Of a stretch of DNA of 64,000 nt, positions 55,766 through 64,000 are shown one piece after another. The DNA is from Plectrocnemia conspersa. Lineage: Eukaryota; Arthropoda; Insecta; Trichoptera; Polycentropodidae. Each line of letters starts with the position of its first letter. Position 1 is the stretch's first letter. A program made the translations under genes and the position numbers. The stretch is taken from the NCBI GenBank assembly GCA_009617715.1, contig VTFK01000493.1:62001-126000 (forward strand). Direction: 5' to 3'. Under the pieces are notes generated by a model that did not search any database, was not told where the DNA came from, and saw only the letters and a program-made list of their open reading frames with translations.

Positions 55766-56800
55766 CGTAAGCTGTAATAATAATAAATAGTTTAAAGTTA
55801 ATAAAATACATGTCATTTTAATTTCAGTCTGATGTAATTCATTGTAATACATTGTAATGAGAAATTTACAACAAATAAACAAAATTAATTCAGTAAAATA
55901 ATGATCGATTCTCATTCCATAAATTTGATTATTTTTTTACAGTAAATAAATTAACTATGATGTAATAAAAAGATAAAAGTTGAATGATTAAAACATTTTA
56001 ATAATTTAAAATAAAGTTTTAATTTATTAGTGTTGACAACCAAATTTATTATTTAAAAGCCTAAGAAAAACAAAATTAAATGATCGTGAATTTGACGGTC
56101 AGTAAGTTAAAGAATATTTAACAAAGTTAGTTAGTTTTCAATGCTAATGGTTCAGTTTGTGAAAAATAATTTATTATGAGTTATACTGAACTTTATAAAC
56201 TTAATTAATAAATACGCTGAATTTAAATGCTTGGTTAAATAAAATAATATTCAATGAAAAATTTGTATTATAATTTATTAAAGATATAGAGTAATTAATG
56301 TGCATAAATTAATTTAATAGTAAAGAATAACAATAATAAATTAAAAACCAATTATTTTTTTTCATCACTTAAACCGTTCTTAGATAATTTTATTTATCTT
56401 AATAACAAAACATGTTTATAATGAATTGTTATGTTGCATGATTTTATTATTAATCCCCCACTTAAAAATTTACTATATCAATGGTTCTTAAGGGATCTAT
56501 CGCGACAATAAAAACGGTTGAAATCTTATTCAATTCCAAATAGTACAGTCAACGTATACAAAAATATTATATTTGCTGTCGGTGGCAATGTTCCCTTTAA
56601 CACAAAAATCAAAAGGCTGAGTAAGCTAAACTACCAAATGCGCGGCATAATTTTCACATTTAAACGAAGTGCAATTTGTTCTATATACTTTCCTTAAAAA
56701 ATATATTTTAACGCTACTAAGCTCAGATGATAATATTTATTTATAAAATATATTATATTAAATTAGCTAAGCAAATTGGCATCATATTTTCTCAGGAAAA
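55766..56800. other. AT-rich non-coding sequence
   Basis: Nothing recognised. Confidence 0.6.
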
Positions 56801-56832
56801 ATAATCACTTTTCACGAGTGAAAAGTGATTAT
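56801..56832. repeat. Hairpin with 15-bp perfect arms
   Basis: ataatcacttttcac, a 2-nt spacer ga, then gtgaaaagtgattat. Confidence 0.75.
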
Positions 56833-57319
56833 CTTAATTTAAAAAATATATATAAAATATTATATTTAAATAACTTTTCTCTAATTAAAATTTCACTTAT
56901 GTTTGAGATAATTTTTGCAACATCACAAACATAAAATATATATTATTAATTCATGTTTCTTCTATGTTAAAATGAATCAAGTATGTCTTAGTAGAAATTT
57001 TTGAAAAAAAATGTCTAATAGTACGCAACAAAATCAATTCTCTGATCAAAAATATTCACATCAAAAACAATAAACCCTATCGCCATTTTAGTGAGAACGC
57101 TTGGTTGCTGGCTTTTCGTTTTGAAAAATGAATAAACAGCCATTTCTACGTTTTTTTACTATTTACGTCCTTAATAACACTTTTATTTAAGTGATTAAAA
57201 ATTATAAATCTTCTATAGATACGTTATAAATTTTAATATGTGTTTAATAAAAAAAAACACAATTAACAACTAGTGAGACATCAGTGTAAAAGTATAGTTT
57301 TTAAATCAATGGGATCATC

Positions 57320-57385
57320 TTACGATCTAAATCGAATTATTTAAATGTGAGATTAGGAAAATCTAGGAAACCCTAATCTGTAATG
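57320..57385 (-). repeat. SINE-like family, copy 3 (3' part)
   Basis: On the minus strand: cagattagggtttcctagat then tttcctaatctcacatttaa. The best-preserved agattagg/cctaatct stem among the copies. Confidence 0.5.
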
Positions 57386-58280
57386 ATCTGAAAGTAGCAG
57401 AGTAATTGGCTTTTTTTTAAACAACTGATAAAATGGCAATTAAATTCATGCGTTTCGTAATAATAATATCCATAATTACGCTTTTTTAATTAAATAAAAA
57501 TAAGAATTATTATTTATATAAATGTAAAAATATTAAAAATATAATATTTTTGAAGTTAAAATATAAAAATAATGACAAAGAAATGCAAAATTATATTATT
57601 TTATTTACAAAAATGAATACTTTATAACTTAGCATAACAGATGAACTAATTGATAAATAACAATAAAATATACAACCATCAAATGCCCTTTCAACCCACA
57701 ACCAACACACATCATAGTTTGATTTTCTAATGAAAAAATGTATAATTTTAACATTGAATACTTAAAATATATTTAAAAAACAGGATGAATCAAATATAAA
57801 ATTTAATACCCAAAAAGTTGAGGGTCTGGTATTTACACACACTCACTAGCTGCGATACCTCGCTATAGTGAGGGACCGACAGCTAGTTAAAGAAAAATGA
57901 CAAATAATATTTTCGTTTTCAAAAATAATTCAAAACAGATTGTTTTATGACTTTTGAAATAAGCATAAAATTTAGGTACAGCTTTTTTAGATCGTTGCAC
58001 ATTTCAAAAAAAAAAAAAAAGTGATAACGGTTTATTTCTCACAATTATCTACTCACACTTTTCACACTTGCTCTTTTACTTATTTTTGAGATGTAAATAA
58101 ATAATAACATTACGAATCATTATAGCCAATCAAACACGACAAAAATATTAATTATGAACTTCTCCTAGTCATTTATTAAATATTTTGTTTCACGACAAAT
58201 CGTATGTACCGCCGCTCGTCGTCGTCATCCTAAAAAATACAAAATTGAATTTTTTTATGAAAATTAGTATTCTAGATTAT
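57386..58280. other. AT-rich non-coding sequence with one hairpin
   Basis: ctagctgcgatacctcgcta then tagtgagggaccgacagcta (57846-57886) can fold through ctagctg/cagctag. Otherwise nothing. A short cgccgctcgtcgtcgtcatc patch lies near 58209. Confidence 0.45.
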
Positions 58281-58661
58281 AATATGTTTTTATTTTCGCA
58301 GGTTCTCTTGTCGTCAACATTCTTCAAAATTTCCTAAAAACACTTCTTGCTGTTCGAATTGGCAGGGGTCCACGTCGAATCTTCTCGGAACGCTGCCGAG
58401 TACAACTGCTGGTACAAACCTCAATTATACCAAACCTATTATTTTTATACCAAACGAGGTAAAATCGTTTATGCACGCGGGCGATACATACACATACATA
58501 CCATGTATTTTATGGATAGTGAGATTCGCTAGCGATTATGTGCGTTTTTGTGACTCAGTTGAGCCTCTCGGACAGGTGTGCGGCGCCACTGAGGGTCGTC
58601 CGATAGTTTATATATTATGTTTGTTCTGGTCTTTCCATGTCTGGTGCTGTGGTGGTTTTAG
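58281..58661 (+). promoter_or_regulatory. Upstream region of the SNAG exon
   Basis: Balanced composition with gacaggtgtgcggcgccact (includes the E-box CAGGTG, a Snail-type binding word) and tgactcagttgag (contains TCAGTT, an insect initiator-like word). It ends with a pyrimidine-rich tract and ttttag, a plausible splice acceptor at 58661. Whether this is a promoter with contiguous 5'UTR or the end of an intron cannot be decided here. Confidence 0.35.
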
Positions 58662-58816
58662 CTGCAACAGCAGTATGCCCCGCTGCTATATGGTGAAAAA
58701 ACAGTGTAGCAGACTGGCTTCTCCAGGACAAGAGTGGAGGCCTGCCTCAACCAGCCCCGCAGAGGGCAGCGTGGCTCCACCGTACTACAGCCCTCAGGGC
58801 TCATACTCTCACCATG
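58662..58816 (+). CDS. N-terminal coding exon of a SNAG-motif transcription factor (partial gene)
   Basis: The ATG at 58675 opens MPRCYMVKKQCSRLASPGQE, followed by a Pro/Ser/Tyr-rich stretch ending PYYSPQGSYSHH. The frame continues to the donor at 58817 (accatg|gtaagt), giving 47 codons plus one base. The first nine residues match the SNAG motif (consensus MPRSFLVKK), placed exactly at the N-terminus as required: in Snail, Scratch, Gfi1, INSM and Ovo-type proteins it recruits LSD1/CoREST-type corepressors. The rest of those proteins are C2H2 zinc fingers, which are not in this window and should lie downstream on the plus strand. An acceptor-like ttttag lies at 58656-58661, so a 13-base untranslated leader may be spliced from an upstream exon. 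Coding-type composition stands out from AT-rich flanks. Paralogue cannot be named. Confidence 0.75.
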
Positions 58817-59009
58817 GTAAGTACTGGTTTAAACATTATTATTAAAAATATAGATTCCTTGTACGGGTTATTCAAAATTAACTTTATCTTTAAAAAAATA
58901 CATCAGATGTTGTAGTATCATTTTTATTTTGAGTGATATCTTTTACTAATAAGTGTTTTTTTATAAATAAAACACCTAAAAATTATGGTAATAGCCATGG
59001 TTTTGACTT
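58817..59009. other. Intron of the SNAG gene
   Basis: AT-rich sequence after the donor. The mariner relic follows inside the same intron. No acceptor with a credible exon was found up to 64000. Confidence 0.5.
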
Positions 59010-60015
59010 TAATATGATTTTGGGCATATGAGTGCAGCAGCTGGCTTGAATAAAGCACAATCTAGGGCCGTATATCGGCAATAACGCGGCGAATGTTGGC
59101 TTTATCGGCGTATACTTTACATATCTCCACAAAAAATAATTCAAAAATGTTAAATCACGCGATCTTGGAGACCAATTTACAGGTCCATTGCGCGAAATGT
59201 TTCCTTTAATAAATTAATATTGCGGCTTATTGCGCCATCTTGTTAAAACCAAAGCTCTTTTACATTAATGTCACACAGTCAGTAATCATAAATCTATAGC
59301 GCTCTCCATTGATTTTAACGTTCTGTCCGGAATCATTTTTGAAGAAATATGGAGCAATGATTCTACCAGTCCATAAAGCACACCAAACAGTGACTTTTTG
59401 TGGATGTAACGACGTCTCAATAATGGTTTGTGAATTTTCTTCACTTCAAAAACGACAATTTTGCTTGTTGACTTGATGTGTCTCATCGCTGAACAAAATT
59501 TTGCGGTAAAAATGAGGATCAAGATTTTTGGACCATTCACTGAATGTACGACGCACATGATTGTACAGCGGCTTTAATTCTTGCACGAGTTGGATCTTGT
59601 AAGCTCGTAAACCAAGATATTTCCGCAAAATCGTTCATAGAGTAGATAAACACAACTCCAATTGTTGTGCATGATAGCGAATCGACTCATTCGGGTCTTT
59701 TGCAATACTATTCTCTACAACAGAAACAACTTCTTCGGTGCGCACTGTACGACGTCTCTGCGGATGCGTATTATCAATTTGATGCGATATCGATCCATAT
59801 TTATTCGAATTATTTGCACAGATTGACGTTTATTTTTCCCGTAAAATGGACGTAGCGCTACGTAGTAGAACTACGATTTTCAGAATAAATTTGCACAATT
59901 TGCAAATGTTGTTTCGGTGTAAATCTATTCATGGTGAAATGGCAAACCAAACTGAGCACAAATCAGTTGTCAGTTATCAAATTATCTGTCGCTATAAAAA
60001 GTGGTATTTATTTAG
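59010..60015 (-). pseudogene. mariner transposon with near full-length decayed transposase
   Basis: On the minus strand the start codon near 59933 is followed by NRFTPKQHLQIVQIYSENRS. Later blocks, in shifting frames, follow the full order of mariner transposases: NNWSCVYLLYERFCGN (second helix-turn-helix region), then KIQLVQELKPLYNHVRRTFS, HFYRKILFSDETH with the first catalytic Asp (SDE), VNKQNCRF, a HPQKVTVW-like piece, and near 59010 MPKII, the usual C-terminus (MPEIIFK in relatives). The second and third catalytic residues lie in badly decayed DNA. The 5' leader has ctgacaactgatttgtgctc as in the relic at 52480. Terminal repeats uncertain. The insertion lies inside the presumed SNAG intron. 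Confidence 0.85.
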
Positions 60016-60539
60016 TAAATGCCTTTCATTTTCATCTCTATAACTACATTTAATATAATTTGCTCTTTCGCTCTGATCTTTTCATGATTATTGTTCTTTA
60101 GCTTAAAAAACATTTAACTTAATCATCAAATATTGATAAAAATAAATCCAAATGCATTAGATTTAATATAAAAACATTACAAGACGACGTCATGTTGAAG
60201 TGTCTGGTTGTTTATCAATTTACCATTAATATAAATGCCAAAGAATAGTAAAAATAGCTGTTTTTAAAAATAAGCTTTTAGTGTGAAAAGTTTACGGTAA
60301 ATTAAATTCCTCATAGTAATGCTAAAATTCCAAGCTCTTGACGAAGTGGTGTGGAAGCGTTGGAATATAATTCATTGCATTTTCGGCGTACATATTTTCT
60401 GAAATCATATTTTATGCGAAATATTTCAATTAGGCATTATACATATTACTAATATTAACCTGATAATAGGCCGTGTTTTCTTTGCTGCTCAGTGTTGCCA
60501 TTAAAGCGTTTAAATTGAGAATTTTCATATCAATATTAT
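60016..60539. other. AT-rich non-coding sequence
   Basis: Nothing recognised; the minus frame 60430-60630 overlaps the foldback arm by chance. Confidence 0.55.
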
Positions 60540-61030
60540 GGTGAGAATTGATTAAAGTACATCTAAACCAAATTTTGGTCAATAGGAGAGCGCAAAAACA
60601 ATTATCACTTCTCAGAAGGCAAAAATTCACGTCAAAAGCAATAAAATCGTAAACGATTTTATTGCTTTTAATTGTTTTTTGCGCTTCTATTGACCAAAAT
60701 TCGGTTTGAATATACTTTGATCAGCCCTCTTATATTAGAAGTCCATAGTAATATCGGTAAGGATAGCTATCATATTTTTAAAACATAGTATAATATCGAA
60801 ATGCCGATAAACTGTTGAGCAATGTGTGAGATGCGATGCTGGTCTGTACTTATTCTTCCGCTTTTTTCCCATGAAAGATGAGTTGGACTTGACTTAATGA
60901 AAGTTCGAAGACTATAATTAGTTTAAGAATTTTTATTAGGTTAGATTTGGATTTGAACAGAAAATGGACGTTTCGCAACTGTCAAATTGAGTTTCATATA
61001 TATTTTAAAGCAGCATTTGGAAACAAATTA
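60540..61030 (-). repeat. Foldback repeat family, copy 3
   Basis: 60556-60705 is an inverted repeat: ttggtcaataggagagcgc, tctcagaaggcaaaaattca, agcaataaaatcgt, then directly acgattttattgctttt and ttgcgcttctattgaccaaa. Here the dyad is tight (aaacgatttt) without a GC-rich centre, and the right arm lacks the agaagg part. The outer part (60720-61030) is the inverse of copy 1, with gacgtttcgcaactgtca and attttaaagcagcat. Confidence 0.78.
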
Positions 61031-63149
61031 AATTCCATATATATTTTTAAATTGCATATTAAAAATCCATAAATAGTTTCAATCAATATGCAATACAGAC
61101 TATACACAATAAATGCATTAGCGCTTTGTTACCCTAATAAGCGACTTATTAAAAAAATACTATAAACGCAATTTTATAATGTATTGGCAAATATTCCATT
61201 TTTAAGTTTTCATGTATACTATTACTTGTTATTCTATGAAGAATGAGCACAAAAGATACGACCGAGGAACGTATAAGAATAAAGTTGAAGCCTTAGTTGT
61301 GACAAAAGAAAGGCCGAAGCCATATTTTTTCATAAATATTATAAGAAGAACTCGGTGGTTAACTATAAACACATTTTTACCCCTTTACGTCAGATTTTTG
61401 TTTTGAGATTAAAGCCGCAAGATTTATTATCGCTATTATTTTTAAAGCAAATACAGCACAAGCTCCATTGGGTTTTAATGAATAAACATATACTCGTCGC
61501 ATTTAACATAAATTGTACACATATGCATATTCACGTTTCTATAACTTCTATATGTTTATTCATCAATGCATAATTTATATTAAAATATAAACACATAATC
61601 CGCTAATTGCTCACATTCAATACAACGCAACTTGTATTTTTATTTTCAATCTCTGCCTTTCTCTATTTAAAAAAACTTTGATTAAACTTTTATTGGAAAA
61701 CGAATATTTGTGCTCATTTTCTGTTGACTATTATACCTGATTTGCTGCTTGGATTTGTATAAATATATATTTCTTCCTATATTTTCATCCAAGTGATTTT
61801 AAAATTTTTAAAAGATGCTCAGGCACAATGAAAAATATATTTTATGAGACTCTTTTAACAAGTCATTTGCGACTAATTTCATTGCAACGATTACAGGTGC
61901 TTCCGTTTTTTTATATTTTTAATCATTATAATCACTGAATAGTTACTTTAAATCTACATAAATTCAAACAAGTATGGTATTAGAACGTCTAGTGTAGTCC
62001 AGATAAAATAAATACGAAAACTTTAAGGGTGCCATAAACTTCACACAATAATTAAACACGAAAGTATATAAAAGACGTAACATTCTGATCATTTTGCTTA
62101 TTTGCAATACAAATATTCTTAGCTTATTAAATTTAGGCTGTATTGGTAGTTCTATTCTCAATTCTTACATCAATTTACTAAATCTTGTATATATACTTTA
62201 AAGTATAAATTCGGCCTCTTTAGATATAAAACGCAATATTTTAAACTTATTTTTACATTTTTTATTTTGAGTTTTATCGAACAAATATTTTAAATGGTTT
62301 TAAATACTCAATAATGCACTTAAATATTCTAAAATAATAAAAACATATGTTACATATATTTTAAGCTATAAATAAAATACTTGTTATTTTTTTGGTTTAA
62401 AACCACAGTTTCGTTTCCTTTATCGGATGGATATTAACAGACCCTTGCTATTTTTAAGTTTCTTAATTTTTGTTATTCTTCCTTAGACAGATTTTATACA
62501 CACGTCTTGACAGACTTCCTTCGCTGTCACCGGTTTCAGTCTAACAATGCCTGTCTCGATGTTATTATTAATATCTTTCATGGAGAAACGTTGCGGTGCC
62601 ACTGCAACATTTGATAAAATATTTATTTCGATTTACTAAAATTAAATTCCGCCGAAGTACATTTACCAATTTATTGATTAATCTTGTGATTTTTAAATCT
62701 ATATTGCCATGTGTTTTTGATTAAAACGCATACGAAAAAGCGCGATACGCAAGCCCTCATATCGCATAAAGTAGCGTGTTGAATTCCGTTAAATATTAAA
62801 TAAATATATACGTGTGAGATAATATTGAAAATAATAATTTAATCCTAATACAGGAAAATTTTTTTTAACGCAGTGTTTCAATAACTGCAATTCAAAGCCC
62901 GTACATCTTTACAAGAACAATGTGTCTACGACATCGTGGGCCAATCGATTTTTGCAAGGATGGACAGAATCGCTGCAACAAAAAGTAGAAACACCCCATT
63001 CAATTCAGCACTCGCCATTTCGCGATTGAAAGCGTTCGTGCAAAAAAAATAATCGTATCATTAATCACAAAAAAATATATACCTGTTTTAAAATTAAGGC
63101 ATGATATGCTTTGTCAAAAGCCAAAAACATCTGCACTACAAAAATTCCA
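61031..63149. other. AT-rich presumed intron sequence
   Basis: Frames at 61212, 61355 and 61964 are unrecognised. The stretch 62890-63010 (gacatcgtgggccaatcgat) has balanced composition and could be a fragment of something, but no frame is convincing. Confidence 0.45.
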
Positions 63150-63700
63150 ATTAAGTACAGAATCAAAGCTTGTTCGCGGGTATCGATCCACTTAAGGGCT
63201 TTTCATCAATTCATACCTACCGATGTTTCCGCGCGTATAATACCTAGCGAGACGTAGGTGAGTAATTCAGGTGGTTGACGTGTAAAAAATTACCTATTTA
63301 CCGGCCGGGAAAGTTGGGAAATAAATTACGAGCGTAATGGCGATAAGTCATTGTGGATTAAATAGCTATTCTATACTCTCCCTCCCACCCGCGGATCTAC
63401 ACGTGCCTTCTCACCCCTTGTTACCTGAGCGGGCAGAGGTGGTGGGGTGTTCGTCCTACCGCCACCCCCCTAAGCAACAAGCGCGGACCCATTCAGATTT
63501 TTAACGGAATTTACACAAAACGCCGCAAACCGGGGCTTACATCGCTTTCACAAGTGGGCTTAAAAAACAGGTGGGGGCCGCTTGTTACTTATTAATTGGA
63601 AAATGGACGTTTGCGAAGTGCCTACCCCGAAGTGGACGTTGAATGGATTTTAATTTATTATGTGCATGTAGGTATTATAGCCATGGAAATGTGAAAGGGG
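63150..63700. other. GC-richer unique block, candidate regulatory element in the SNAG gene
   Basis: Contains attcaggtggttgac and aaaacaggtgggggccgctt, two CAGGTG E-boxes (Snail/Scratch-type sites), and ggttacctgagcgggcagag-like words with cacctcc/ccgccacccccct runs. No coding frame. It lies downstream of the SNAG exon, where autoregulatory sites would be plausible. Confidence 0.3.
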
Positions 63701-63782
63701 GTAAAACGTAAATGTACAGTTTGAACCGATTAAACAAACACGATAAGCCATGAGTTCGAGGAAGAATAATTTTGATCGATCA

Positions 63783-63850
63783 CCTCAGATTAAGTTTCCC
63801 TAGCTTTTGTTAATCTCGTGTATAAAAATAAGTGGCCATAATAGCTCGCG
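63783..63850 (+). repeat. SINE-like family, copy 4 (3' part)
   Basis: cctcagattaagtttcccta then gcttttgttaatctcgtgta. Degraded relative of the copies at 53180, 55590 and 57320. Confidence 0.4.
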
Positions 63851-64000
63851 AAGCTTCTACTCTCAAACTAGTTCTAAAGATGGAAGTTATGTATTGGGGA
63901 GATAAATAAATTGCTTTGGCTTTATTAATGTCGCTCACTATTAAAAAAAACAGCGTAGGGAGGATTTAGTATATAATCCTATTTCATACACACGTCGATC
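63851..64000. other. Non-coding sequence to the window end
   Basis: Nothing recognised. Confidence 0.5.

Noticed and set aside
62880..63060. Transposase-like fragment (gacatcgtgggccaatcg region)
   Set aside because: Balanced composition only; none of the frames shows a family motif, so no call was made.
1..64000. LTR retrotransposons or endogenous viruses
   Set aside because: No long direct terminal repeats, primer-binding site, protease, integrase or envelope-like motifs were seen.

Overview
The window looks like nuclear DNA of an insect. The base composition is very AT-rich, there are no bacterial-style gene clusters, and almost every recognisable protein fragment comes from an arthropod-type mobile element: hAT transposases of the ZBED5/GTF2IRD2 and ZMYM1-like types, Jockey-like non-LTR retrotransposons, piggyBac, mariner, Tc1 and P-element relatives, and many MITEs with intact target-site duplications. 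A sap-feeding hemipteran such as an aphid is my best guess, from base composition and transposon mix only.

Two places look like host gene. At 46.88-47.21 kb a GC- and CpG-rich island carries two start-like ATGs, each followed by a plausible splice donor. At 58.66-58.82 kb an exon candidate encodes MPRCYMVKK, a SNAG-type repressor motif of the Snail/Scratch/Gfi/INSM/Ovo class of zinc-finger regulators, and ends in a strong donor (GTAAGT). The simplest model is a plus-strand developmental transcription-factor gene with a distal 5' exon near 47 kb, an 11.5-kb intron, a SNAG exon, and zinc fingers beyond the right edge. Several GC-richer unique blocks (2.3, 4.0, 11.2, 12.5, 18.0, 22.3, 29.1, 33.4 and 63.3 kb) could be conserved regulatory elements in the surrounding gene desert.

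Layout. 0-2 kb: Jockey-like reverse transcriptase (minus) and gag zinc-knuckle remnants (plus). 6.6-7.1 kb: a MITE in an older repeat. 8.47-10.80 kb: a hAT element with decayed transposase, complete with an 8-bp target duplication, and a second 846-bp hAT element nested in it with its own. 13.6-14.5 kb: a TA-flanked element with a 110-bp piggyBac MITE inside. 19.4-24.6 kb: two hAT pseudogenes, one split by a MITE. 25.4-26.1 kb: Jockey-like endonuclease. 27 kb: hAT C-terminus. 30.4-32.7 kb: a piggyBac element in the exact centre of a palindromic foldback. 34.3-37.7 kb: two more hAT pseudogenes and a piggyBac MITE. 38.4-43.4 kb: foldback repeats, an SDNCGGQNRN-type transposase relic, a P-element fragment, and three MITE or foldback insertions. 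45.3-46.7 kb: a tandem duplication with a hAT insertion. 47.65-49.36 kb: a tandem array of about ten decayed units that read as the mariner DNA-binding helix-turn-helix segment. 50.7-61 kb: Tc1, two mariners, a Harbinger-like MITE, a long hairpin, a SINE-like family and another foldback copy.

The most unusual structures are the mariner helix-turn-helix array, the piggyBac insertion at the dyad centre of a foldback, the foldback with iterated CCCCTG motifs, and the foldback family with differing GC-rich centres. Nearly all coding relics carry stops or frameshifts. No rRNA, functional tRNA, CRISPR array or LTR retrotransposon was seen. All assignments come from reading the sequence and from remembered family motifs; no database search was run.
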